From Streptomyces hyderabadensis (lineage in GTDB: Bacteria; Actinomycetota; Actinomycetes; Streptomycetales; Streptomycetaceae): 44,808 nucleotides of DNA. Positions 8,794 to 16,708 of the stretch are shown one piece after another. The notes under the pieces are model-generated. The model searched no databases and was not told the DNA's origin. It worked only from the letters and a program-made list of their open reading frames with translations. The DNA lies in the NCBI RefSeq assembly GCF_020404845.1, contig NZ_JAIOJZ010000058.1, positions 1 through 44,808 of the forward strand, in the 5' to 3' direction. Made by a program: the position numbers and the translations under genes. Numbering within the stretch: the first letter of the stretch is position 1; every line of letters begins with the position of its first letter.

Positions 8794-8845
8794 GCCGCCC
8801 GGGCGATTGGTCGGCGCAGACGGGGCCATCCCCGTCAAAGCAGGC

Positions 8846-8859
8846 ATGAATGTTTTCAT
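8846..8859. promoter_or_regulatory. Operator-like palindrome in an AT-rich patch
   Basis: ATGAA-TGTT-TTCAT, arms of 5 bp, inside an unusually AT-rich stretch (about 8843-8895) that also holds TATATAAAT at about 8882. The 305-bp gap between the RpiR gene and the next gene (8794-9098) therefore holds this promoter/operator-like patch and then a strong hairpin at 9021-9054. TGAAN4TTCA-type sites fit RpiR-family regulators; assigning it to the neighbouring regulator is inference. Confidence 0.45.
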
Positions 8860-9020
8860 ACGTCTTGCAAAGCCGATGGCATATATAAATACTGCTCACG
8901 GATCGCGACCCGGCCGCCCCGGAACGCGTCCGCACCTGCCGCGAACACCTCGGCCGCCGACTCCTACCCGCTCCGGCGCACCGGGTGTTCCGGTCGGGCA
9001 TCGCCTGCGCGAGCGCCCGC

Positions 9021-9054
9021 GGCGGTCCCGGTCGTCCCCTGGACCGGGACCGCC
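9021..9054. terminator. Hairpin terminator or leader attenuator
   Basis: A perfect 13-bp stem (9021-9033 with 9042-9054) around an 8-nt loop, followed by a C-run. It lies between the RpiR gene and the 127-aa gene, 45 nt before the latter's start. It could terminate transcripts that begin in the AT-rich patch at about 8850-8890, or act in the leader of the downstream gene. Confidence 0.65.
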
Positions 9055-9098
9055 CCCCACCCGTCGCCCACCCCGTCGACGCCGCACACCCGGAAGCG

Positions 9099-9482
9099 AT
9101 GATCATGCCCCTGACGACCACGCGCATCAGCCCGGACTGGCCCTGCCAGGTCAAGACCCCCGGCAGCTACGACTGGGAACGCTCGGCCACCAGGTGGCTG
9201 CGTGAGCTGGTCCCGGCGCGCTACGCCGGTTATCCGGCGCTGATCCGGCACCCGGTGCTGCTCGCCCGCCATGCGCAGATCCAGGTCCAGCACGAGATCC
9301 GGGTGGCCCGCACCGCGCTGCAGACCGCCCGGGCGGACCTGCCGCGACTCGGCCTGCACGAGGCGGCCATCGAGCACACCATCAAGCTGTACGCGGCGGA
9401 GGTGCTCCAGCTGCAGCACATCGCGCGCAGCGTACGGGCCGTCACCGAGGCGCTGGCCGAGCGCGGCACCGCCGGGCGCTGA
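9099..9482 (+). CDS. Hypothetical alpha-helical protein (127 aa)
   Basis: A 127-aa protein from ATG 9099, or 125 aa from ATG 9105. It appears almost wholly helical: WERSATRWLRELVP is followed by long amphipathic stretches, including HAQIQVQHEIRVARTALQTA and EVLQLQHIARSVRAVTEALAE, that suggest a coiled coil or helical bundle. It has no Cys, signal peptide or membrane helix. The frame can be extended upstream to 8985, but that part is Pro/Arg-rich and crosses the hairpin at 9021, so I chose the ATG pair. I do not recognise the family. Confidence 0.65.
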   Translation: MIMPLTTTRISPDWPCQVKTPGSYDWERSATRWLRELVPARYAGYPALIRHPVLLARHAQIQVQHEIRVARTALQTARADLPRLGLHEAAIEHTIKLYAAEVLQLQHIARSVRAVTEALAERGTAGR

Positions 9483-9534
9483 CGGCGGGCGCTGACGGAC
9501 GGGCACCGGCGGACGGACGACGGGCCGGAGCGGT

Positions 9535-10035
9535 TCAGTCCACGGGGTGCCCGGGCCGCACGGTGCGGGCGTCGGCGAGCCGCAGCAGCGGTCCGGCGGG
9601 CTGTCCGGCCGACCGCTCGCGCCCGCCCCACTCGACCGGCTCCAGGACGAAACCGACGTGGTCGCCCCCGGCGGTCCGCTCGACGACCCGCCCCACGAAC
9701 CACGCCTCGGCGTCCTCCAGCACGGCGGCCCCTCCGTACGCCTCCCGCCAGCGGACCCGGCCGAACTTGTCGACGTCGTCGCCGGTGAGACCGCCGAACA
9801 GCTCGGCCGTCCCGCGCTGCTCGCGGGCCAGCAGGTGGACCGCCAGGACCTCGGCGGACCGCGCGACGCGGAAGGTCCGGTTGACGTCGGAGATCCACAC
9901 GACGTACCGCACGGGCTTCAGCGAGCACTGGGAGGAGAAGGCGACCAGGCAGCCGGCCCGTTCCCCGTCCGCGGCGGCCGTGACGACGCACATGTCCGGG
10001 TCGAGCCGGTCGAGGAACACGTCCATGGCCGCCAT
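9535..10035 (-). CDS. Flavin reductase-like domain protein
   Basis: A 166-aa protein with the split-barrel flavin-reductase-like fold: MCVVTAAADGERAGC near residues 15-29, FSSQCSLKPVRYVVWISDVNRT near 33-54, then AVHLLAREQ and a GG-x-TGDDVDKF region, ending with a GDHVGFVLEPVEW strand. It probably binds FMN and either reduces free flavin or acts as a flavin-dependent reductase. It starts 18 nt after the ATP-grasp gene on the same strand, so the two are likely co-transcribed. An internal ATG at 10026 is an equally good start, because neither has a clear Shine-Dalgarno sequence. Confidence 0.82.
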   Translation of the reverse strand: MAAMDVFLDRLDPDMCVVTAAADGERAGCLVAFSSQCSLKPVRYVVWISDVNRTFRVARSAEVLAVHLLAREQRGTAELFGGLTGDDVDKFGRVRWREAYGGAAVLEDAEAWFVGRVVERTAGGDHVGFVLEPVEWGGRERSAGQPAGPLLRLADARTVRPGHPVD

Positions 10036-10053
10036 GCTAGGCGCCGGGACGGC

Positions 10054-10887
10054 TCAGCGGGCGAGCAGCCGCCGCAGTGCCGCGCGCAGGGCGGTGACGA
10101 AGGCGTCCCGGGCCGGCTCGTCGAGGGCGTCCAGGGACAGGTAGGGGTTGAGGTCCTCCAGCTCGACCAGCAGCAGCTCACCACCGGGTGCGCGGCAGGC
10201 GTCGACGCGCTGGATGCCGTGGTCGACGCCGTTCCACTCGATGAACCGCCGCGCGAAGTCGAGGTCGGCCGCGGTGGCGTCGTACGGCTCCAGCTGCCAG
10301 CGGCGGTCGGGGTGCGACGCGTGGAGGGCGTACTGGTAGTCGTGGTCGACGAAGTAGAAGGAGACCTCGTAGGCGAAGTCGACGCGCGGCTGGACGAGCA
10401 GGTCCGCGGCGCCGGCCAGCGCCTCGGTCACGCGGGCCGCGGGGACGATCATCAGGCCCGCCGAGTCGGCGCCGCGCCGGGGCTTGACGACGTACTCGTC
10501 AGCGGCGGGCAGCCGGTGCAGGTCCGCGGCGCGGTCGACGGTGGGGATGACCGGGAAGCCCGCGGCGGTGAGGTCGAGCAGGTACTGCTTGCCGACCATG
10601 TCCGCCCGGCCGGTGAGCTGGTTGTAGACGCGCGTCCCGCGCTCGGCCGCGCGCTCGCGGAAGGCCTCGTAGGCGTCCTCGTACCCCTGCACGGGCCCGC
10701 TGTTGCGGACCACGACGGCGTCGAAGGCGTCCAGCAGCGCGGCGGCGTCCCGGGGGTGGCACAGGGCCAGGTCGAACTCCTCGCGCAGCCGGGAGGCCAG
10801 GTGGATGTCCTCGTCGCAGTAGCGCCGCCCGCGCGCCTGATAGGCCAGGTCGGTGACGTACAGGATGCGGGGGCGGGTGGACGGCAT
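10054..10887 (-). CDS. ATP-grasp family ligase-like protein
   Basis: A 277-aa ATP-grasp protein. The N-terminal domain (RILYVTDLAYQARGRRYCDEDIHLASRL) resembles a pre-ATP-grasp Rossmann domain. The nucleotide-binding Lys region is DEYVVKPRRGADSAGL near residue 130, and the metal/ATP acidic motif is LLVELEDLNPYLSLD near 245. The start at ATG 10887 has GGAGGAG about 7 nt upstream. The protein is encoded just before a flavin reductase-like protein and diverges from a TetR gene. ATP-grasp enzymes ligate carboxylates to amines or thiols; the substrate is unknown and no carrier or small-peptide gene is adjacent. Confidence 0.8.
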   Translation of the reverse strand: MPSTRPRILYVTDLAYQARGRRYCDEDIHLASRLREEFDLALCHPRDAAALLDAFDAVVVRNSGPVQGYEDAYEAFRERAAERGTRVYNQLTGRADMVGKQYLLDLTAAGFPVIPTVDRAADLHRLPAADEYVVKPRRGADSAGLMIVPAARVTEALAGAADLLVQPRVDFAYEVSFYFVDHDYQYALHASHPDRRWQLEPYDATAADLDFARRFIEWNGVDHGIQRVDACRAPGGELLLVELEDLNPYLSLDALDEPARDAFVTALRAALRRLLAR

Positions 10888-10959
10888 GCGGGACTCCTCC
10901 GGGGGTGATCGGAAGTGATCGTATGCGACCGGGCGTGGCAAGGTGACAGTGCCGGCAGT

Positions 10960-10994
10960 GCACTCAGTTCCCTCGGGATGCTGCACCGAGTGCC
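10960..10994. promoter_or_regulatory. Probable TetR autoregulatory site
   Basis: GCACTC (10960-10965) and ACCGAGTGCC (10985-10994) form a spaced inverted repeat upstream of the TetR gene (ATG 11027) and between it and the divergent ATP-grasp gene. The same GAGTGCC word occurs twice upstream of the next gene (11814-11845). The shared words suggest one regulator for both promoters. Confidence 0.55.
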
Positions 10995-11026
10995 ATGACC
11001 CTCGTCGAGCTGCTACGTTCCCCTGC

Positions 11027-11761
11027 ATGAGCACCAGCAACACGGCTCCCCGCCGCGGGGACGGGACGGACCCGGCACAGGTCCGGCCACCGATGCGGGA
11101 GGCGCTGGTGGCGGCGGCGTTCCGGCTGTTCCTGGAGCGCGGGTACGAACAGACCACCGTGGACGACATCGTCGCTCTCGCCGGCGTCGGACGGCGCTCC
11201 TTCTTCCGGTACTTCCCGTCCAAGGAGGACGTGGTCTTCCCCGACCACGAGCGGTGCCTGGCCGACATGGAGGCGTTCCTGGCCCGCTCCCCCGACGACG
11301 CCGACCCGGTGCGGCGGGTCTGCGACGCGGCCCGGCTGGTGCTGGGCATGTACGCCGAGAACCCCGCCTTCTCCGTGCAGCGTTACCACCTCACCAAGAA
11401 GGTCCCGGGGCTGCGCGCCTACGAGTTGTCGGTGGTGTGGCGCTACGAGCGCGCCCTCGCCGAGTATCTGCGCGGGCGGCTGGGCGGACGCCCGGACGGG
11501 ATCCTGCGGGCCGACGTGATCGCGGCCGCGGTGGTCGCGGCGCACAACAACGCCCTGCGGTCCTGGCTGCGTTCGGACGGCCGGGACGACGCGGGCGCGG
11601 CGGTGGACCACGCGCTGGCGTACGCGCAGTCCGCCTTCGGCGACGTGCCGGTGCCGCCCCGCGGCACCGCGCCCGAGGACGTGGTGGTCGTGGCCGCACG
11701 CCGCGGGACACCCCTGTGGCAGGTGCTGCGGGAGATCGAGACAGCGTTCGCGCGCGACTGA
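11027..11761 (+). CDS. TetR/AcrR-family transcriptional regulator
   Basis: A 244-aa TetR-family repressor. The N-terminal HTH spans about residues 24-70, with LFLERGYEQTTVDDIVALAGVGRR and the recognition part RSFFRYFPSKEDVV. The ligand domain includes SVQRYHLTKKVPGLRAYELSVVWRYERALAEYL, typical of the Streptomyces regulators with a TetR_C_17-like domain. The start at ATG 11027 follows a weak CGTTCCCCTGC leader. GAGTGCC-containing repeats lie on both sides of the gene, upstream at 10960-10994 and downstream at 11814-11845. It therefore probably represses itself and the downstream zinc-ribbon OB-fold gene. Confidence 0.92.
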   Translation: MSTSNTAPRRGDGTDPAQVRPPMREALVAAAFRLFLERGYEQTTVDDIVALAGVGRRSFFRYFPSKEDVVFPDHERCLADMEAFLARSPDDADPVRRVCDAARLVLGMYAENPAFSVQRYHLTKKVPGLRAYELSVVWRYERALAEYLRGRLGGRPDGILRADVIAAAVVAAHNNALRSWLRSDGRDDAGAAVDHALAYAQSAFGDVPVPPRGTAPEDVVVVAARRGTPLWQVLREIETAFARD

Positions 11762-11813
11762 GTGCCGGGAGAACCCCGGCCCGCGCACTCGCCCGTCGGC
11801 CGCAATCAAGGGT

Positions 11814-11845
11814 ACCGAGTGCCTTTACGAGTGACACTGAGTGCC
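11814..11845. promoter_or_regulatory. Direct repeat operator upstream of the OB-fold gene
   Basis: ACCGAGTGCC (11814-11823) and ACTGAGTGCC (11836-11845) are direct repeats 22 bp apart, 100 to 130 nt before the GTG of the zinc-ribbon gene. They match the ACCGAGTGCC upstream of the TetR gene. TTTACG and CATACG near here could be -35 and -10 elements, which would place the repeats over the promoter. Confidence 0.55.
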
Positions 11846-11944
11846 ATACGCTGGGTGCGTGCACGGTGGCACGGTGACCGCGCACACGCGTGCCCGGTGA
11901 CCGCGCACGCGGGATTCCGGCCCGAGTGCAGGGAGTTGACCAGC

Positions 11945-12367
11945 GTGTACCACTCAGGAAACGTCGCTCAGCAGGCGGCCGGGCCCGCGACGGGCCTGCT
12001 CGACCCGAAGGCCGAGAGCCGGGACGCGGAGACCGAGGCCGTCTTCTACCAGCGCTGCACCTGGTGCGGCACCGCCATGTACCACCGGGTGCTGTGCCCG
12101 GTCTGCCGCGGCAGCGAGCTGCGTACGGAGCGGAGCGAGGGCACGGGGACGGTGCGCCACGCCACGGTGGTGCACCGCAACACGCCTGCCGCCCGCAATG
12201 TCTCCCTCATCGAGATGGCCGAGGGCTTCGTGCTGCGCGGCCGGGTCATGGGCCCGCTGATCGGCATCCACAGCGGCGACCGGGTGCGGCTGTCCACGGC
12301 CAAGGACCCGGTGCGCGGCGAGCCGGTGTTCCAGCTGGTCGACGAGCCGTACCGGGCCTGGACCTGA
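11945..12367 (+). CDS. Zn-ribbon domain-containing OB-fold protein (DUF35-type)
   Basis: A 140-aa protein with a rubredoxin-like zinc ribbon (CTWC ... CPVC, about residues 38-55) followed by an OB-fold (GTGTVRHATVVHRNTP ... FVLRGRVMG ... GDRVRL). This is the DUF35/ChsH2-like arrangement. Members often partner thiolases or acyl-CoA enzymes as acyl-CoA-binding subunits. The GTG at 11945 has AGGGAG 8 nt upstream. No thiolase or dehydrogenase is adjacent, so the partner must be encoded elsewhere. The shared GAGTGCC repeats tie it to the TetR gene just upstream. Confidence 0.82.
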   Translation: MYHSGNVAQQAAGPATGLLDPKAESRDAETEAVFYQRCTWCGTAMYHRVLCPVCRGSELRTERSEGTGTVRHATVVHRNTPAARNVSLIEMAEGFVLRGRVMGPLIGIHSGDRVRLSTAKDPVRGEPVFQLVDEPYRAWT

Positions 12368-12374
12368 GGGCCGG

Positions 12375-12784
12375 TCAGCTCCCGGCCGCCGCCGGTCCGG
12401 ACGTGAGCGTGATGCGGATGCCCAGGGTCCCGTCGAGGCCCCTGCGCAGCCGGCTGCCGAGCAGGGTGAGCCGGCCGACGACGCCGTACTTGCGGGCGAG
12501 CAGCCGCCGGTAGCGGGCGGTGGTGGCCGGGTCGCACAGCTGAGCGGTCCCCGGGACCTGTGCGCCGGTCGGCCTGCCGCGCACGTCGCAGGGGCCCACC
12601 AGGACGTCGGCGCGTTGCGCACGCGCTTGACCTTCCAGGAGTCGGCCACCGTCCAGACGCCGAGCGCGTCCCCGTCCCGCACCACCCACACCGGGGTGGC
12701 GACCGGGGTGCCGTTCCTCCGGTACGTGGTGACCAGCAGGTACTTGCCGGCGCCGAGCCGGGCCAGTGACGCGTCGTCGTCCAT
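12375..12784 (-). pseudogene. PPOX-class F420/FMN-dependent protein, frameshifted
   Basis: The N-terminal half (MDDDASLARLGAGKYLLVTT ... WVVRDGDALGVWTVADSWKVKRVRN, from ATG 12784) and the C-terminal half (ADVLVGPCDVRGRPTG ... ARYRRLLARKYGVVGRLTLLGSRL, to the stop at 12375) belong to one split-barrel family of about 135 aa but lie in different frames. The switch occurs near 12608-12612. One added base there (CGCAACGCGCC to CGCAACCGCGCC) restores a continuous protein reading RNRADVLVG. Both halves keep normal codon use, so the lesion is recent or is a sequencing error. If real, the protein made would be scrambled after residue 58. Confidence 0.8.
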
Positions 12785-12833
12785 GCTCCGGAAGTCTACG
12801 GGTGTCCCGCCGGTGCCCCGCGGCCCAGGCGCC

Positions 12834-14015
12834 TCACTCCAGGACCGACGCCATCCTGCGCACCGCCTCCGTGAGCAACTCCGGCGAGGTCGCCAGGTTG
12901 AGCCGCACGTGTCCCGCCCCGCCGCTGCCGAAGGGGAGACCGGAACTGAGGGCCACCCGGCCCCGGTCGAGGAAGACCTCCGCCGGGTCGTCGCCGAGGC
13001 CGAGGGCGCGGCAGTCGAGCCAGGCGAGGTAGGTCGCCTCCCCGGCGCGGTGGACGACCCCCGGGAGCCGCTCGGCGAGCAGGCCGGTGAGCAGCCGGCG
13101 GTTCTCGTCGAGCCCGGCGAGCACGGCGTCCAGCCAGTCGGTGCCGTCGCGCAGGGCGGCGGTGTGGGCGAGGACGCCGACATGGCTCGGCCCGTGACCG
13201 ACCTCCTCCGGCATCCGCGCCAGGTCGTCGGCGGCACCCGGCCCGGCGACGGCCACGGCCGCCTTGAGGCCGGGCAGGTTCCAGCCCTTGGACGCCGACA
13301 TCAGCGAGAAGCCGCGCTCGGCACCGGGCACGCTCAGGTAGGGCACGAACCGGGCACCGGGGGCGGTGACGACCGGGGCGTGGATCTCGTCGGCGACCAC
13401 CCGGACGCCGTACCGCTCCGCCAGGGCCGCGACGGCCGCCAGTTCACCGGCGGTGTGGACGGTGCCGGTCGGGTTGTGCGGGCTGCACAGCAGGAAGGCC
13501 GCCCGGCCGCCGCCCGCGACGGCCCGCCGGAACTCCTCCTCCAGCACACCGACGTCGATCCGCAGGTCCGGGCCGAGCGGCGCCTCGACCACACGCCGGT
13601 CCAGGTGGGTGACGAACTGGTAGAACGGCGGGTACACCGGCGGGTTGACGATCACCGGGTCGCCGGGCCGGGTGACCAGCTTGAGCATCTCGACGACGCC
13701 CAGCATCACGTCCGGCACGATCGCCGTGCGCTCCACGGCCAGGTCGTCCCAGCCCCACCGCTTGCCGGCGAAGTCGGCGAGGGCCTCGGCGTAGGCGGTG
13801 CCGACGGGGTAGCCGGTGTCGCCGAGTTCCATGGCCCGCGTGACGGCGCGCACGACGGATTCGGCCGGCTGCACGTCCATCTCGGCCACCCACAGCGGCA
13901 GCACGTCCGCCGGATAGGTGCGCCACTTCATGCTGGTCCGCCTGCGCAACTGGTCGGGCGTGAGCGCGCGCAGGGGGTTCGGTGCACCGGACTGGTCCCA
14001 CGGGATGCTGGTCAT
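12834..14015 (-). CDS. MalY/PatB-family PLP-dependent C-S lyase / aminotransferase
   Basis: A 393-aa fold-type I PLP enzyme. The N-terminal LPLWVAEMDVQPAESV is typical of the MalY/PatB cystathionine beta-lyase group. The other landmarks are NPPVYPPFYQFV, LLCSPHNPTGT and the cofactor lysine in SASKGWNLPGLK near residue 243, with the terminal Arg in HVRLNLATS. It likely catalyses beta-elimination from cystathionine or another S-linked amino acid. The start at ATG 14015 gives the expected family length. It is alone on its strand, and the next upstream gene is divergent. An aminotransferase role is the alternative. Confidence 0.9.
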   Translation of the reverse strand: MTSIPWDQSGAPNPLRALTPDQLRRRTSMKWRTYPADVLPLWVAEMDVQPAESVVRAVTRAMELGDTGYPVGTAYAEALADFAGKRWGWDDLAVERTAIVPDVMLGVVEMLKLVTRPGDPVIVNPPVYPPFYQFVTHLDRRVVEAPLGPDLRIDVGVLEEEFRRAVAGGGRAAFLLCSPHNPTGTVHTAGELAAVAALAERYGVRVVADEIHAPVVTAPGARFVPYLSVPGAERGFSLMSASKGWNLPGLKAAVAVAGPGAADDLARMPEEVGHGPSHVGVLAHTAALRDGTDWLDAVLAGLDENRRLLTGLLAERLPGVVHRAGEATYLAWLDCRALGLGDDPAEVFLDRGRVALSSGLPFGSGGAGHVRLNLATSPELLTEAVRRMASVLE

Positions 14016-14166
14016 GGGGCCAAGATAGGTCGGCGCCGTGCCACGGGGGAACAGGACCGGGGCGCGGTGAACGCCGCCGTGCCCGCCCCCGTATGGGAGG
14101 AGGGCGCCCGACGTCCGGAGGCCCCCGCGGCGGCGACGCCGCGCGGTCGGTTTCGGGAGCGCACGC

Positions 14167-15510
14167 ATGAGGCACGCACGACGACGCATCGTCCGGCGGG
14201 TGGCACGGCTGGCGGCCGTCGGCGGACTGCTGGTCGGCGGCACGATGGTCACCCGGGCCGTGGCGAGCGAACCCCCCGACGCCTCCCCCGCGCCGCGCAC
14301 CCTCGCGCGGACCGCGTCCGGCACCGGCGCCGGCCTCGTGTCCCGGCTGGGCGGCGACCGTACGGCGGGCCACTGGGTCGGCTCGGACGGGCGGGCGGTG
14401 GTGGCGGTCACCGACGAGCGGGCGGCCCGGGAGGTGCGGGGGGCCGGGGCCACGGCGCAGCGGGTGCGGCACAGCATGTCCGAGCTGAGGTCGGCGGCCG
14501 CGACGCTGCGCGCGGCCCCCCGGGTGTCCGGGACGGCCTGGGCGCTCGACTACCGGTCGAACGAGGTGGTGGTGCGCGGCGACCGCACGGTCTCGGCAAC
14601 GGACTGGGCGCGGCTGACGGACGTCGCGGCGGGCATCGGCGGGTTCGTCCGCATGGAGCGTACCGAGGGCGCCTTCACCACCCGGCTGAACGGCGCCGAG
14701 CCGATCCTGTCCACGGCGGGGCGCTGTTCGGCGGGCTTCAACGTGACCGACGGCACCAGCGACTTCATCCTGACCGCGGGACACTGCGGGCCGACGGGCT
14801 CCGTGTGGTTCGGCGACGGCAGGGGCGAGCGGCAGGTCGGCAGGACCGTCGCCGGGAGCTTCCCCGGGGACGACTTCTCCCTGGTCGAGTACGCGAACGG
14901 CGAGGCGGGCGACGGCGCCGACCTAGTGGCGGTCGGCGGCGGCAAGGGGGTGCGGATCACGGGGACGGGCGTACCGGCGGTCGGGCAGCGGGTGTTCCGC
15001 AGCGGGAGCACCAGCGGGCTGCGCGACGGCCGGGTGACGGCGCTGGACGCGACGGTCAACTACCCGGAGGGCACGGTCACCGGCCTGATCGAGACCGACG
15101 TGTGCGCCGAGCCCGGGGACAGCGGTGGGCCGATGTTCTCCGAGGGGGTCGCGCTCGGCGTCACCTCGGGCGGCAGCGGTGACTGCGACAAGGGCGGCAC
15201 CACCTTCTTCCAGCCGCTGCCGGAGGCCATGGAGTCGCTCGGGGTCCGGCTCGTCGGCTCCGGGCAGCAGGGCGGCGCCGGGAGCGGCCCGGCGACCTCG
15301 CCGCCGGGCGCCGCGGCCCCGGGGGCGTCGGTGCCCGCGACGGGCGTCGAGGGCAGGACGCTGCTCGCCCGGCTCGCGGACCGCCGGAACGTCGGCCCGG
15401 GGCTGCTGATCGTGGCGGGCAGCCTGGTCGCGCTGGTGGCCACCCGGTGGATCCGGGCGGAGCAGGACCGCAAGGCCTACCAGCGGCACTATTCAGCGAC
15501 GTGGGGCTGA
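14167..15510 (+). CDS. Streptogrisin-like serine protease (S1E) with C-terminal membrane anchor
   Basis: A 447-aa secreted preproprotease. An Arg-rich signal peptide (about residues 1-34) is followed by a propeptide to about 180 and a chymotrypsin-fold domain beginning near ILSTAGRCSAGFNV. The triad is His206 (TAGHC), Asp236 (GDDFSL) and Ser319 (GDSGGP); Cys pairs fit streptogrisins. After the catalytic domain comes a Gly/Ala/Pro linker, then a hydrophobic segment (PGLLIVAGSLVALVA, near residues 416-430) and a basic cytoplasmic tail. The protease is therefore likely tethered to the membrane rather than released. Its catalytic region closely resembles that of the protease at 30513-31781. It starts at ATG 14167, preceded by GGGAG. 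Confidence 0.93.
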   Translation: MRHARRRIVRRVARLAAVGGLLVGGTMVTRAVASEPPDASPAPRTLARTASGTGAGLVSRLGGDRTAGHWVGSDGRAVVAVTDERAAREVRGAGATAQRVRHSMSELRSAAATLRAAPRVSGTAWALDYRSNEVVVRGDRTVSATDWARLTDVAAGIGGFVRMERTEGAFTTRLNGAEPILSTAGRCSAGFNVTDGTSDFILTAGHCGPTGSVWFGDGRGERQVGRTVAGSFPGDDFSLVEYANGEAGDGADLVAVGGGKGVRITGTGVPAVGQRVFRSGSTSGLRDGRVTALDATVNYPEGTVTGLIETDVCAEPGDSGGPMFSEGVALGVTSGGSGDCDKGGTTFFQPLPEAMESLGVRLVGSGQQGGAGSGPATSPPGAAAPGASVPATGVEGRTLLARLADRRNVGPGLLIVAGSLVALVATRWIRAEQDRKAYQRHYSATWG

Positions 15511-15580
15511 CCGGGCCGAGACGAGGGCCGGCCCGTGGGGGCTGCCGGGGTCGGGGAGGGCGAGGAGGTCCGGGCGCCGG

Positions 15581-15754
15581 TCAGGCGGCGTCCGCGGACT
15601 CCGGGGCCGCGTTGGCCCACTCCATGACGAGCCGCTGGTACTCCGCGCGCTGCTCGACGCTCAGTGTCCCGCCCGACCGGAGCCACAGGGCCCGGATCTC
15701 CTCGTTGACCTCGGCAGCCGATCGCTCGGAGGAGGGTTCAACAGTGGTGGACAT
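15581..15754 (-). CDS. Small conserved hypothetical protein (57 aa)
   Basis: A 57-aa protein from ATG 15754 (MSTTVEPSSERSAAEVNEEIRA). It contains a helical stretch, EIRALWLRSGGTLSVEQRAEYQRLVMEWA, that looks like two helices with a turn. An in-frame ATG at 15766 would add MLHS. The leader upstream is unusually AT-rich for this genome (about 15760-15840). It has no Cys or signal peptide. I recall similar short proteins as conserved in Streptomyces, but the function is unknown. Confidence 0.7.
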   Translation of the reverse strand: MSTTVEPSSERSAAEVNEEIRALWLRSGGTLSVEQRAEYQRLVMEWANAAPESADAA

Positions 15755-15943
15755 GCTGTGAAGCATACGGCGCCCGACGTGAAGACGATGTGAGTAATCG
15801 CGAGCCAAACGGACAAAACGGACCGTGTTACTGATCACGTCGATGGCCCCATCTGTCAAGGCCTACCGGCAAGTTCGTTCCCACCGGATGTGTCCTGCCG
15901 CACACGGCCCGCCTGTTCACACCCGCGCCGGGCGCCGGTCCGG

Positions 15944-16639
15944 TCAGGTGCCCGGCTTGCGGCCGTACACGTAGACGTCGTCGCCCTTCTTCAGCAGCGA
16001 CCAGTACTTCTTGGCGTCGGTCTTCGTCATGTTGACGCAGCCGTGCGAGCCCGGCGGGTTCCACATGCTGACGCCGACGGAGTGGAAGGCCTGGCCGCCG
16101 TCGAAGAACTGGCTGTAGGGCATCGGCACGTGGTAGATGGTCGAGACGTGGTCGATGTTGCGCCAGTAGACCTTCTTCAGCCCGGTGCGGGTCTCGTAGC
16201 CGTTGCGCCCGGTGCGGACCGGGACCGGCCCGTACACCAGCTTCTTGCCGTCCTGGATCCAGCTCAGCTGGAGGCTGAGGTTCACACAGGCGATCCGGCC
16301 CTTGCTGGTAGGGCATTTGCCGGATTTGTTCGGGTTCTTGCCGACGGCCTTCTGCTTCGTCATCAGGTCCATCACGCCCCAGGTGACGGGGCCCGCATAG
16401 CCCGCGTTGGGCTGGATGCCGTGCTTGGTCTGGAAGGCGCGGATGGCCTTGCAGTCGGCGGTGGACTGCTTGCCGTCGGCCTTGCGGCCGAGGAACTTCT
16501 CCACCTTCTTCTGGTACGGACCCGCCTTCGCGGTGCAGCTCGCGGCCTGGGCCGGTGCCGCCGTGAGTGCGAGTGTGAGCGGTGCCACCAGTGCGGTGAT
16601 CCCCAGTGCGACGGCTCCCCGTCTGCGTGTGTCCCCCAT
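15944..16639 (-). CDS. Secreted L,D-transpeptidase with peptidoglycan-binding domain
   Basis: A 231-aa exported protein. The signal peptide ends near APAQAA (residue 33). A peptidoglycan-binding-like domain follows (TADCKAIRAFQTKHGIQPNAGYAGPVTW, about 60-90), then a YkuD catalytic domain (about 115-228). The active-site motif is HSVGVSMWNPPGSHGCVNM, with Cys201 as nucleophile. It should form 3-3 cross-links in, or attach substrates to, peptidoglycan. The length and domain order are typical of actinomycete Ldt proteins. It starts at ATG 16639; the transcript seems to be monocistronic. Confidence 0.93.
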   Translation of the reverse strand: MGDTRRRGAVALGITALVAPLTLALTAAPAQAASCTAKAGPYQKKVEKFLGRKADGKQSTADCKAIRAFQTKHGIQPNAGYAGPVTWGVMDLMTKQKAVGKNPNKSGKCPTSKGRIACVNLSLQLSWIQDGKKLVYGPVPVRTGRNGYETRTGLKKVYWRNIDHVSTIYHVPMPYSQFFDGGQAFHSVGVSMWNPPGSHGCVNMTKTDAKKYWSLLKKGDDVYVYGRKPGT

Positions 16640-16708
16640 GGCCGGTCATGCCTTTCGCGTCGAGACGGTGAACTGGGCGGAAGGTCGCCTTCGGGCGATC
16701 CCGGCTTG

